Assembly (NCBI GenBank): GCA_963834015.1
Contig: CAWIAG010000003.1
Span: 62,001-126,000 of the forward strand
Direction of reading: 5' to 3'
Source of the DNA: FEN-1297 sp963834015
GTDB taxonomy: Bacteria > Bacteroidota > Ignavibacteria > Ignavibacteriales > Ignavibacteriaceae
DNA: 64,000 nt
A program made the translations under genes and the position numbers. This document shows, piece after piece, positions 43,932-53,438 of the stretch. Position 1 is the first letter of the stretch; the number at the start of each line of letters is the position of its first letter. Below the pieces are notes generated by a model. That model ran no database searches. It was not told the DNA's origin and saw only the letters and a list, made by a program, of their open reading frames with translations.

Positions 43932-45104
43932 ATGAAAATACTAATCGCAAATCCCGGAAGTACGTCTTATAAGTGTAAATTATATGATATGAACGATATG
44001 AAGATTCTCTTCCAGGCGTCTGTTGAAAGGATAGGCGACGGTGAAGAAGGACTCTATTCATATAGTTTTAACTGCACCGATAAAAAAGTTTTGAAAAAGC
44101 AGATCCCGGATCATTTTACTGCAATTGAACTTACTTTAGAATCTTTAAAGGAAAAAATATCAATTAAAGATGTTTCTGCAGTAGGATTTAAAACTGTTGT
44201 TGCCAAAGATGTAACAGGCTGTGTAGAATTGACTGATGATGTACTAAAAGCAATGGAAGATTACAGACAGCTTGCTCCCGTTCATACAGATGTATATATT
44301 ACTGCAATTTCTGTTTTTAAAAAATTATTAAAATCTGCTCCGCTTATAGGTTTATTTGAAACGCATTTTCATAAAAATATTCCGCCGGAAGCTTATTTGT
44401 ATGGAATTCCGTATAAATATTATGAAGAATACGGGATTCGAAAATATGGATTTCATGGTGCTTCTCACAGATTTATAGGACAAAGAGCACGGGAACTATA
44501 TTCATCATATAAAGTAATTTCATGCCACCTTGGGGGAAGTTCTTCCGTCTGCGCTATAAAGGAAGGCTGGTCTGTTGATGTTTCAATGGGTATGAGCCCC
44601 CAATCCGGGCTGTTGAATGCCAAAAGAGTGGGCGATTTAGATCCTTTTGCATTGCTTTATTTAATGGAAAAAGAAAATCTATCAGTTAAAGAAGTCAGTA
44701 ACATATTAATGTCTAAAAGCGGAATTTTTGGTATATCATGTTGCAGCGGTGATTTAAGAGATATTGAAGAAGAGATGGAGAAGGGGAATAAAAAAGCGAA
44801 CCTGGCATTTAAAACTTACGCCTATTATGTAAAACGGTACATTGGTGAGTATCTGGCTATACTAAATGGCGCTGACTGCATTGTATTTACAGCTGGTGCG
44901 GGTCAAAATTCTCCTGCTCTTCGTAAAGAAATATTATCAAATATGGAAAACCTCGGTATAATTCTGGACGTTCAGAGAAACATTGCCAATCCGTATGAAG
45001 GATTAATCTCTGTTGATGGATCTAAAATTAAGGTTGCGATTATACCGACTAATGAAGAATATATTGTAGCTAAAGAAGTTCAAAAATATTTAGAAACTAA
45101 TTAA
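43932..45104 (+). CDS. ackA: Acetate/propionate-type kinase (AckA family)
   Basis: The 390-residue enzyme carries the acetokinase signatures: start MKILIANPGSTSYKCKLYD (Asn-Pro-Gly in place of the common Asn-Ala-Gly), FGFHGASH-like YGFHGASHRFIGQRA, SCHLGGSSSVCAI, MSPQSGLLNAKRVGDLDP and the late FTAGAGQNSPALRKEIL. It makes ATP from an acyl-phosphate. In this operon the acyl-phosphate would come from PduL, so lactyl-phosphate to lactate is the most likely reaction. It lies 31 bases after the aldolase. It has no encapsulation peptide, so it probably acts outside the shell. Confidence 0.9.
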   Translation: MKILIANPGSTSYKCKLYDMNDMKILFQASVERIGDGEEGLYSYSFNCTDKKVLKKQIPDHFTAIELTLESLKEKISIKDVSAVGFKTVVAKDVTGCVELTDDVLKAMEDYRQLAPVHTDVYITAISVFKKLLKSAPLIGLFETHFHKNIPPEAYLYGIPYKYYEEYGIRKYGFHGASHRFIGQRARELYSSYKVISCHLGGSSSVCAIKEGWSVDVSMGMSPQSGLLNAKRVGDLDPFALLYLMEKENLSVKEVSNILMSKSGIFGISCCSGDLRDIEEEMEKGNKKANLAFKTYAYYVKRYIGEYLAILNGADCIVFTAGAGQNSPALRKEILSNMENLGIILDVQRNIANPYEGLISVDGSKIKVAIIPTNEEYIVAKEVQKYLETN

Positions 45105-45135
45105 TTAAGTTATTCCAACAAATTAAAGTAAAATA

Positions 45136-46617
45136 ATGACTTAAGAAAAAAAATTCATCGGTTTTGATTTGGGAGCTGAAAGCGGCCGCTGTGTAGTTTC
45201 CATTCTTAAAGATCAACAGATAACTTTGCACGAAGTGCATCGATTTACTACACATAATATTAAATATGAAAGCGGATTCCATTGGGATATCTTGGCAATA
45301 TATGAAGAAATTATTGAGGGACTGAAAAAGGCGCAAAAAAGTTTTGGGAAAGACTTCAGCGGAATTGGAGTTGATACATGGGGTGTCGATTATGTACTTA
45401 TCGATTCACAGGATAGAATAATGGGATATCCGTATCATTACAGGGACGACCGTACTGATGGTATAATGGATGAGGCATTTAAAATATTAAGCAAAGAAAA
45501 TATTTATAAAAAAGTCGGGATTCAATTTGCCCAGTTCAATACTCTTTTCCAGCTTCTTGCAGAAAAGAAAAGAAGATTAAACTTCCTTGATATTAGTGAT
45601 AAAATGCTGCTGATGCCTGACTTTCTTAATTTTATGTTATCAGGTAAAAAGAAAGCAGAGTTTTCGATTGCATCTACTACAAGTCTTGTCGATCCGATTA
45701 AAAGGGACTGGTCATGGGAATTAATTGAAAAATTTGGATTATCGGGCAAAATTTTCCCCGAAATAGTTGAACCTGGAACGAAGTTAGGATTATTATTACC
45801 CTCAATAGCTAAAGCTACAGAGCTAAGCCCTAATATCCCGGTATTTGCAAGTACAGGCCATGATACTGCATCCGCAGTTGTATCCGTACCAGCCACGAGC
45901 GAAAACTGGGCATTCTTAAGTTCAGGAACATGGTCATTGATGGGTATTGAACTCAATCAACCTTTGCTTACAGCCGAAGCAATGAAATATAATTTTACTA
46001 ATGAAGGTGGTGTAGAAGGGACAACCAGGTTTCTCAAAAACATAATCGGATTATGGCCGATTCAGGAGTGCAGAAGATACTGGCTTCAAAAAGGGAATGA
46101 GTACTCTTATCCTGAATTAAGTTGCTCGGCAAAAGATGAAGGTTTTGTTAAAGCCTGGGTCGATTTAAATGATGCAAGGTTTTTAAAAGCGGGTGAAATG
46201 CCGGAAAAAATAATTGCATTTTTAAATGAAACCGGCCAGAATGTAAAAAATAATGTTGGGTTTATAACCGGTGTTGTTCTCGAAAGCCTCGCATTTACAT
46301 ATAAAAATGTAATTAAAGAAATTGAAGAGGTTACCGGTAAAAAAATATCGAAACTTCATGCGGTCGGCGGAGGAATACAGAATGAACTTTTAACTCAGTT
46401 GACTGCAGATGCCTTGGGAAAAACAGTTTATGCAGGCCCCATTGAAGGGACAATAGTTGGTAATATCGGGGTTCAGGCGATAGCTTCAGGAGCTGTACCA
46501 AATCTTAAAGTTTGGCGGGAAATAGTTGCTAATTCATTTGAAGTAAAAAAATATGAACCTTCAAATACAAACTACTTCAACGAAAACGATAAGAACTTTA
46601 AAAGTATATTGAAATAA
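45136..46617 (+). CDS. rhaB: Rhamnulokinase with a stop at codon 3
   Basis: From 45145 the frame reads EKKFIGFDLGAESGRCVVS, the exact start of FGGY rhamnulokinases, and continues intact to 46617 (about 490 residues). VGVDTWGVDYVLID-like GIGVDTWGVDYVL, PYHYRDDRTD, STGHDTASAVVSVPA, LSSGTWSLMGIE and AVGGGIQNELL are all present. It phosphorylates L-rhamnulose. The only in-frame ATG (45136) is followed by ACT and then TAA (45142-45144), so the product as written is M-T-stop. The next in-frame start-type codon is a TTG at 45169, inside the first ATPase strand; use of it would delete FIGFDL. It may be a recent nonsense mutation, a sequencing error or an unusual start. Confidence 0.85.
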
Positions 46618-46644
46618 TTTTTTAAATTAACAATAGAAACTGTT

Positions 46645-47187
46645 ATGCCTAACAATATAACGGACTCATTATTAGAACAATTTGTCAGATCCGCCGAAGA
46701 GGCGGCAGCAACAGTTGAAAAAACTCAAAGGGATTGTGTTGCATTAAATGATGTTCTAGTTAATTTAACTTCAGGCGATGAGTTAGTTATGCTTGCAAAT
46801 CCTGATGATCTGGATCCTTTATTATTTCAAAAATTCAGTTTAAATGAAAAAGTAATAACCAATCCCACAAATGAACAATTCAAAACGATAAGAACGGGCA
46901 TTACAGAGGCCTTTTGTGGGGTAGCAAGTACCGGATCGGTATGTGTGGCTATAACAAATAATTTTTCCAGTCCGATTAGTATGCTAACGCGAAGGCATAT
47001 TGTTATTGTAGATATTAACACAATAGTGCCGATGCCGCGCGATGTTTTTTCGGAAGATTATTTAGAGGGCAAAGGTTTGAAACGCAGTTTCTCATTCATT
47101 ACCGGGCCAAGCGCTACTGCAGATATGGGTCCGTTGGTAAGGGGCGTGCATGGACCCGGGAAATTACATATAATAATTTTGGAGTAA
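46645..47187 (+). CDS. lutC: LutC-like LUD-domain protein for lactate oxidation
   Basis: The 180-residue protein is a small LUD (lactate utilisation) domain protein. It shows AAATVEKTQRDCVAL at the N-terminus, TGITEAFCGVASTGSVCVAI (the conserved TG.A ... TGS region) and a C-terminal SFSFITGPSATADMGPLVRGVHGPGKLHIIILE, the family signature. LutABC oxidise L-lactate to pyruvate in many bacteria. It starts 28 bases after rhamnulokinase and 4 bases before the LutB-LutA fusion, so the two are co-expressed. In the operon it would oxidise the lactate produced from lactaldehyde. Confidence 0.85.
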   Translation: MPNNITDSLLEQFVRSAEEAAATVEKTQRDCVALNDVLVNLTSGDELVMLANPDDLDPLLFQKFSLNEKVITNPTNEQFKTIRTGITEAFCGVASTGSVCVAITNNFSSPISMLTRRHIVIVDINTIVPMPRDVFSEDYLEGKGLKRSFSFITGPSATADMGPLVRGVHGPGKLHIIILE

Positions 47188-47191
47188 TGAG

Positions 47192-49429
47192 ATGGAAAAT
47201 ATTAATGATTACAGTGTCCATCCGAGGGAAGTCGCAAATAAATCCTCCAAAGAATCTTTTAGAAAAGCAATAAAATTAGCGCTTGATGCAGAGAGTGATG
47301 CTATCAGGTTAAACACTCAAACATTTAATAACAATAAGTATAAAAGCGTTAAGAAAATATTTGATTATGAACAGTTAAAGGACCGGGCCCGCCAAATTAA
47401 AGAAGACGCTATCGAAAACTTGCCTGAACTGATTAATCAAGTAACCCAGGTAGTCGAATTACGCGGTGGCAAAGTATTTTTTGCGCATACAAAGGAAGAA
47501 GCCGTCGAGTATATTAAAAATGTGTGTTTTGAACATCAGGCAAAACTTATTGTAAAATCCAAATCTATCACGTCTGAGGAAATTGAGTTAAATACTGTTC
47601 TGGAAAAAGCAGGTATTGAAGTTGCTGAAACGGATTTAGCTGAATTTATTCTGCAGGTTTCTCATGAACAGCCTTCGCATATTGTTGCCCCGGCAATTCA
47701 TAGAAGCCGCGAGGCAATATCGGAATTATTTAAAAGACATTTTAAAACCGATAGGTTACTTGAAACCGGCGAAGAACTAACTGAATTTGCAAGGGACATC
47801 CTCCGGCAGAAATTTCTTTCGGCTGATGTCGGCATCAGTGGCGCAAATTTAATTGCGGCCGATAAAGGAAGCATTTTACTTGTTGAGAGTGAAGGAAATA
47901 TACGTCTTACTACTCAGCTTCCTGCCGTTCATATTGCATTAGCCGGTATAGAAAAAATAATTCCGTCTAAAAAATTTTTTGGTACGTTTATCGAGCTTTT
48001 AGCTGCAAGCGGTACAGGGCAGCCTCTTACATCGTACACAAATATTTTAGAACCTCCCATTGACCTGCCTATTCTTAATCTCAACGGCCGTGAAGATAAG
48101 AAAAGGGAATTTCATCTTGTCCTTTTAGATAACGGACGAATGAAGATGAGAGCCGACAAAGAATTGAAAGAAGCCCTTTATTGTATAAGATGTAGTGCCT
48201 GCATGAATTCATGTGCTAATTTTCAGGCTGTAGGTGGGCATGCATTCGGAGGAGAGTGCTATACAGGTGGTATCGGCGGGGCATGGACAATAGGTACGAG
48301 CGGAAACCTTGAAAAAGGCCGGTTCGCAGAACTCTGTTCCGGATGTACACGTTGTATTCCGAATTGCCCTGTACGTATTGATATTCCAAGACTAAACACT
48401 ATAATTAAGAGCCGTTTATTAAAAAAGGGAAAAACTTCATTCCTGCCAAAATATTTCTTTGGTAATTTTTCTTTACTTGGTAAAGTTGCATCTATAGCAC
48501 CGGTTCTCTCAAATCGCATAAGTAGTCTTCCATTCAGCAGAGTTCTCCTGGAGAAAGTAGTGGGCTTTGATAAACGGCGGCCATTACCGGAATTTGCAGC
48601 GAAAACTTTAGTCGAACAATATAATGAGTACCATAAGAAAGGTTTTTTAAATACTAAGGCTGATGGAATTAATACCGAGACTATATTATTTGCAGATGTC
48701 TTTACTAATTACAATAATCCGCATATTGGTATGGCTGTTGTGCGGTCATTTGAAAAACTTGGGATACCGTTAATGTTGAGTAAGGTTTTTGATGATGGTA
48801 GAGCTTCTCAATCTCAAGGTTTGGTTGAAATTACTGAAAAACGGGCTATTAAGCTTGCATCATATCTGGAAAAATTTATTAATGAAGGAAAGGATATAAT
48901 TATTGCGGAACCGAGTGTTCTTGCTTCATTCAGATTTGACTATAAAAAATTAATTAATAATGAAAAATTGTTTTTAAAATTGGCGGAACATACTTTTGAT
49001 CCGATTGAGTACTTAAATATTTTGATTCAAAAAGGAAATTTAGAACATTTTGTGGAACTTTACCGTCAAAATTCCAAACACGGCAAAATATTCTACCATG
49101 GGCATTGTCAGATGAAAACCATTGGAGCAGGTAATGCTGCTCCGGAGTTTTTTCGAAGGCTGGGCTTTCAAGTGAATGTCTCTACCGTTGAGTGCTGCGG
49201 AATGGCCGGTAGTTTCGGTTACAAGAAAGATTATTATGAATTAAGTAAGAACGTCGGGCGTGATTTAATAAAACAGATCGTAAATTCAGATTCGTTCGAC
49301 GAGAAGACTATTATTTTGGCCAGTGGCACTTCATGCCGCGAACAAATCGGGGACGAGTTAAAAAATACTATTTACCACCCGGCTGAATTTTTAGAACTAA
49401 TTTTACAAAACAAGAATTCATCAGTTTAA
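47192..49429 (+). CDS. LutB-LutA fusion, iron-sulfur lactate-oxidising protein
   Basis: The 745-residue protein combines two Lut subunits. Residues ~60-310 are the LUD domain of LutB (FARDILRQKFLSADVGISGANLIAADKGSI). Two 4Fe-4S groups follow: C331, C334, C337, C341 and C382, C385, C388, C392 (CSGCTRCIPNCP). The C-terminal ~240 residues resemble the second half of LutA/GlpC, with HGHCQMKT near 635, VECCGMAGSFGYKKDYYELS (C668, C669) and a late GTSCREQI. Only one CCG-type motif pair is present, so half of LutA seems to be missing. With LutC it should oxidise L-lactate to pyruvate, passing electrons to an unknown carrier. It closes the microcompartment operon. Confidence 0.82.
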   Translation: MENINDYSVHPREVANKSSKESFRKAIKLALDAESDAIRLNTQTFNNNKYKSVKKIFDYEQLKDRARQIKEDAIENLPELINQVTQVVELRGGKVFFAHTKEEAVEYIKNVCFEHQAKLIVKSKSITSEEIELNTVLEKAGIEVAETDLAEFILQVSHEQPSHIVAPAIHRSREAISELFKRHFKTDRLLETGEELTEFARDILRQKFLSADVGISGANLIAADKGSILLVESEGNIRLTTQLPAVHIALAGIEKIIPSKKFFGTFIELLAASGTGQPLTSYTNILEPPIDLPILNLNGREDKKREFHLVLLDNGRMKMRADKELKEALYCIRCSACMNSCANFQAVGGHAFGGECYTGGIGGAWTIGTSGNLEKGRFAELCSGCTRCIPNCPVRIDIPRLNTIIKSRLLKKGKTSFLPKYFFGNFSLLGKVASIAPVLSNRISSLPFSRVLLEKVVGFDKRRPLPEFAAKTLVEQYNEYHKKGFLNTKADGINTETILFADVFTNYNNPHIGMAVVRSFEKLGIPLMLSKVFDDGRASQSQGLVEITEKRAIKLASYLEKFINEGKDIIIAEPSVLASFRFDYKKLINNEKLFLKLAEHTFDPIEYLNILIQKGNLEHFVELYRQNSKHGKIFYHGHCQMKTIGAGNAAPEFFRRLGFQVNVSTVECCGMAGSFGYKKDYYELSKNVGRDLIKQIVNSDSFDEKTIILASGTSCREQIGDELKNTIYHPAEFLELILQNKNSSV

Positions 49430-49748
49430 GATTTGGAAAATTATTATTATTCATTTGATACTAATTCAAAAGCGGGTTCAATTGAGTAAAAAATTTGGTA
49501 ATGTTGTGTGCATGGTAAAGTACAAACTAAAAGATATAGCTTACATAGTAAAGCTGTAATTATTATAAATATTATTACGGTACTTAAAAAAATACGAAAC
49601 TGATTAAGTCTTATCGACTGATTTATTTAAATTAATTTTTTCAATCTTACCTTTAAATAACCTTGAAATACAAATTTATTCCTTTAGTTCCTGTCAGAGT
49701 TTATAGTAATATAGCATTTTTATATGTTTTATTAGAAAGGTTAACCAA
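49430..49748. other. Gap after the microcompartment operon, no gene seen
   Basis: The 319 bases are AT-rich, with stops in all frames and no clear hairpin with a U-run. The end of the operon transcript and the promoter of the GH42 gene must lie here, but neither could be identified. An AGAAAGG ribosome site precedes 49749. Confidence 0.5.
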
Positions 49749-51788
49749 ATGAACTCATTGATCTGCCAAAATAGAATATTCCCATATACCCTTCTTTTTT
49801 TAATCTTTATTAGTATTATAAATTTGAAATTATGCGCTCAATCAAATCTTAATGATACTTATATAGGCGTGTCATATTATCCAAAAATAGCAGGCGAGCA
49901 GATAGATTCTGATATTAAAAGGATGAAGGAAATTGGTATTACTCAGGTAAGATTTGGTGAGTTTAATTGGATAAGCATGGAACCAAAAGAAGGGAAGTAT
50001 GATTTAGGCTGGCTTGAGAAAGCAGTTAATAAATTTACAGATGCAGGTATAGCTGTAGAATTGTGCACACCAACGGGCGCACCGCCTGTTTGGCTGGAAA
50101 AAAAACATCCTGAAATTCTACCTGTCAATAATCTTGGGCTGGTGGTTGGGCACGGAGGCCGAAGACAATATTGCCCTAATTCAGAAGTTTATAAGGAATA
50201 TTGTAAAAAAATAGTTGAAAAACTGGGCCAAAAATTTGGCAGGCATAAAGGCATAATTGCCTGGCAGATAGATAACGAATTATGGGGAGACTGTTTTTGT
50301 AAAAATACTTTGCAGGATTTTCATAAGTGGCTTAAAATTCGTTATGGCACAATTGAAAATTTAAATAACTTATGGTGTAATGTGCTCTGGAGTCAGAAGT
50401 ATCAATCTTTTGAACAAATTCCGTTACCTAATCCGAACACAGTCGCAGCAGGTCATCATCCTTCTTTAATACTTGCATATCGCAGGTTTATGAGTGAGAG
50501 TTATGTAAATTTTTGTAATGAGCAGGTAAAAACTTTAAGAAAATTTACTAGTGTTCCAATTACAACAAATGGGCACAATCCGTTGTATCAGGAAATTGAT
50601 TATGCCGGTTTATTTAATAATTTGGATATAGTCTGTACTGATAGTTATGCCCCCGTATCCAAATTATATAGGTATGGATTTGAAGCGGATTGGATGCGCG
50701 GATTGGGAAAACCCTTCTGGCTGGCTGAAACTGCTGTAAGTTCAACAGGTGGAACTTCTGTTTCATCTGATGGTGTCTTTGCACAGGCCAAAGGAGCCTT
50801 AAGAGCTAAGATGTGGCTGAATTATGCGCTTGGTGCTAAACTTGTAAGTTTTTGGTTATGGCAGCAGCATTGGGCAGGGCAGGAATTAGAATGTGGAAGT
50901 TTAATCTATCCCTGGGGAGATGAGTGCGCAAATACACCGGAGATTAAAGAGGTAGCCGAAGAATTAAATCATTATAAAGAATGGATTCAGACTACCAGGC
51001 CAAAGCCGGCAAATGCCGCATTCTTTTATGAGCTGCCTATGCAATGGATTTTTGAAGCAACTCCCATTTCAGAAGGATTTCAGTATGATGCGGCAATATC
51101 TTCATACTACAAAGTACTGTCGGATGCAGGTGTAAATAAAGACATCATTATGGGGGATGTAAAGTTAAAAGGTTACGATATTGTTTTCTCTCCTTATATG
51201 CCGGCATTTGAACCGGATCAATTGAAAAAGATAGAAAACTTTGTTGAAAACGGTGGAACCTGGGTGCTTGGCCCTTTGTCCGCTTGCAGAACACTGGAAG
51301 CCACGGCTCATAGGGATGCCTGCTATGGTTCTGAACTTGAGAATTGGCTTGGAATTCATGTCCGCCACAGACTGCCCCCTCTAAATGTTACGCGTCTTTT
51401 AGCAGATCGAGACACGGTGGAATGTAGTTATTGGTGTGATGCTTATGAATTACAAAACGAGAATAAAATAATCGCCAGATATATTGGAGGCGCATTAGAT
51501 GGTATGCCGGCAATCGTAGAATCTAAAATCGGGAAGGGTCGCGTAATAATAATGGGTACTAAGCCTGATGACGGATGGTTGGTGAAATATGTTAAAAAAA
51601 TAATGAATGGAAAAACCTGTAATGCGGATCCTGGCGTATTTATTACGGAACGGGTAGATGAAAATAATAATCCGGCGGGAATAATTGTAGTAAATACAAA
51701 TCAATGGAAATCAAAATATATATATAACGGGGAAACACGTATACTTAATGGTTACGGAGTTGATATACTTCCATCACACACAAAATAA
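49749..51788 (+). CDS. Secreted GH42 beta-galactosidase-like enzyme
   Basis: The 679-residue protein has a signal peptide (ending KLCAQSN) and the GH42 layout. The TIM barrel covers about 30-400, with the acid/base Glu177 in WQIDNELWGDCFC and the nucleophile Glu327 in PFWLAETAVS. A GATase-like trimerisation domain (KGYDIVFSPYMPAFEPDQLKKIENFVENGGTWVLGP) and a small beta C-terminal domain follow. The nearby cysteines in NELWGDCFC may belong to the zinc cluster seen in some GH42 enzymes. GH42 enzymes remove beta-linked galactose and a few act on alpha-L-arabinopyranosides. A secreted form is less common than the cytosolic one and fits extracellular glycan trimming. It starts the second glycosidase block. 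Confidence 0.85.
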   Translation: MNSLICQNRIFPYTLLFLIFISIINLKLCAQSNLNDTYIGVSYYPKIAGEQIDSDIKRMKEIGITQVRFGEFNWISMEPKEGKYDLGWLEKAVNKFTDAGIAVELCTPTGAPPVWLEKKHPEILPVNNLGLVVGHGGRRQYCPNSEVYKEYCKKIVEKLGQKFGRHKGIIAWQIDNELWGDCFCKNTLQDFHKWLKIRYGTIENLNNLWCNVLWSQKYQSFEQIPLPNPNTVAAGHHPSLILAYRRFMSESYVNFCNEQVKTLRKFTSVPITTNGHNPLYQEIDYAGLFNNLDIVCTDSYAPVSKLYRYGFEADWMRGLGKPFWLAETAVSSTGGTSVSSDGVFAQAKGALRAKMWLNYALGAKLVSFWLWQQHWAGQELECGSLIYPWGDECANTPEIKEVAEELNHYKEWIQTTRPKPANAAFFYELPMQWIFEATPISEGFQYDAAISSYYKVLSDAGVNKDIIMGDVKLKGYDIVFSPYMPAFEPDQLKKIENFVENGGTWVLGPLSACRTLEATAHRDACYGSELENWLGIHVRHRLPPLNVTRLLADRDTVECSYWCDAYELQNENKIIARYIGGALDGMPAIVESKIGKGRVIIMGTKPDDGWLVKYVKKIMNGKTCNADPGVFITERVDENNNPAGIIVVNTNQWKSKYIYNGETRILNGYGVDILPSHTK

Positions 51789-51997
51789 AATAGCAATTTC
51801 AATTATGTGATAAACTCTTGTTATTGGTGTTATAAGGGATTAAATTTAATTATGAAAATTATTATATTTTATCTATAAATAATTTTGTTCCATAATCTTT
51901 AATCTTTGTAATAGATAAAATTTATTTTCACAACTGTCGGGTCTATATGAAATTAAAACTAGCCGGATTTAAGATATCTCTTATATAAGGCGTAACC

Positions 51998-53011
51998 ATG
52001 ATTAAACCGTTCAAAAAAAAATTAACACTTAAAGACATAGCCAAATTACTTTCTGTAACACCGGCTACCGTTTCCAAAGCTTTAAGAGACAGTGATGATA
52101 TTTCCTCTGAAATGAAGGAAAAAGTAAAAAAAATCACAAAGGAATTGGGTTATCGTCCAAATCTGCTTGCAAGGTCTTTAATAAATAACAGAAGTAGAAT
52201 ATTAGGTGTATTGATCCCTGATTTACGTATTTCATTTTTCTCAGAAGCGGTTAGAGGTATGTATGAAGAAGCAAGCCGGAAGGGTTATGAAACTATTTTA
52301 ATGGTGCATGATGAAGATAAAGAGAAAGAATGGAAAAAATTAGAATTTTTATCCGATATACATGTTGATGGTATATTATTAAATGCCGCTGGAGGTAAAA
52401 GTAATTATTCATTATATAATAAATTAACTGAAGAGGGAATTAAATTCGTTTGCTGGGATAGAAAACTTGAGGATTTGGATTATAGGTCGGTTTCAATTGA
52501 CGATAAGAAAGCCGCTTATAATTTAACTACAAAAATAATTAATACCGGCAGAAAGAACATTCTTTTTTTGGGACCTCATGTTGGAATTGCTGTTGCAAAG
52601 GATCGGTTTGACGGATATAAATTAGCATTAAAAAAACATGGTATTGCGTTCAATCCTGATTTAGTTCTCCCTACTTTTAGAAACTTCGCCGATAGTTATA
52701 AAAAGATGTACTCATTTCTTGATAAAAAGATTAAGATAGACGGGGTTTTAAGTGTTGGAGGATTGATTACATATGGTGCTGGGAAAGCCATTTTGGATCA
52801 TAATTATTCAATTCCGGATGATATCATAATAGGTGAATTCGGTGATAATGATATAGTTTCCAGGTTGGGGGTTCCGTTCTATACTGTATATCAAAACCCG
52901 CATAAAATTGGAAAAGCTTCGGTTGATCTTTTAATAAGATTAATTGAATCTAAAGAAAGTGAAAGTAAATTTCAGGATGTAGTAATCGAATCTGAAATTC
53001 TTGAAAGATAA
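51998..53011 (+). CDS. LacI-family transcriptional regulator
   Basis: The 337-residue regulator has an N-terminal LacI helix-turn-helix (LTLKDIAKLLSVTPATVSKALRDSDDIS), a hinge helix (GYRPNLLARSL) and a periplasmic-binding-like sensor (ILGVLIPDLRISFFSEAVRGMYEEA, DGILLNAAGG, FVCWDRKLEDLDYRSVSIDDKKAA, GEFGDNDIVSRLG). Such proteins sense sugars. Its place between GH42 and the rhamnosidases, next to a RhaT remnant, suggests rhamnose or a rhamnose oligosaccharide. A perfect palindrome CTTATATAAG lies about 10 bases before the start and could be an autoregulatory site. The ATG has no strong ribosome site. Confidence 0.88.
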   Translation: MIKPFKKKLTLKDIAKLLSVTPATVSKALRDSDDISSEMKEKVKKITKELGYRPNLLARSLINNRSRILGVLIPDLRISFFSEAVRGMYEEASRKGYETILMVHDEDKEKEWKKLEFLSDIHVDGILLNAAGGKSNYSLYNKLTEEGIKFVCWDRKLEDLDYRSVSIDDKKAAYNLTTKIINTGRKNILFLGPHVGIAVAKDRFDGYKLALKKHGIAFNPDLVLPTFRNFADSYKKMYSFLDKKIKIDGVLSVGGLITYGAGKAILDHNYSIPDDIIIGEFGDNDIVSRLGVPFYTVYQNPHKIGKASVDLLIRLIESKESESKFQDVVIESEILER

Positions 53012-53210
53012 AGTTCAATTATATTTTAACCTTCCTCTAGAATAATACAGTTTTTAGCCTTTAAATATTTTCATATCAATTATATAATTATTTTTAGAAT
53101 AAATAATTAATCTATATCAGGAATAAATTTATTATCCCGGATCAGCAGCTAGTATGCTTAATATTATTAATTTTTCGGTAACTGACATAATTAGTGAACT
53201 ATTACAATAA

Positions 53211-53396
53211 ATTATAAATAGAGAAACAACCAAAATAAATTCATTATTAAGTATGGTACTGATGGCAACGAATATAGTGTTCAACAATGTATGGGGAATC
53301 CTGAAGGAATGGAAGGGAGCAGGAAGACAGACAATCACTTTACTCATAATAGGGCTGACTATATTTATCCTGTCAACATTTGTAACCAAACTATAA
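53211..53396 (+). pseudogene. C-terminal remnant of an L-rhamnose/H+ symporter (RhaT)
   Basis: The frame 53211-53396 ends SLLSMVLMATNIVFNNVWGI then LKEWKGAGRQTITLLIIGLT and FILSTFVTKL before the TAA at 53394-53396. This is the last ~50 residues of RhaT-type rhamnose symporters, with the conserved NxWGxxLKEWKG segment and the final helix. No matching N-terminal sequence is found upstream, where stops appear at once; the rest of the gene (about 300 residues) is deleted. It lies between the LacI regulator and a rhamnosidase, so a rhamnose importer once stood here. The call rests on motif recognition over a short stretch. Confidence 0.65.
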
Positions 53397-53438
53397 AACG
53401 TATCTAATTTTATCTAATATTATTGAAGGAATTTAAGA

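Noticed and set aside
45169..46617. TTG at 45169 as the true rhamnulokinase start
   Set aside because: It would remove FIGFDL, the first ATPase-core strand that all family members need, so the stop at codon 3 is better treated as a lesion or an error.
53132..53389. Minus-strand open frame of 85 codons
   Set aside because: It lies antisense to the RhaT-like remnant, whose sense-strand translation matches a known family; the antisense product resembles nothing.
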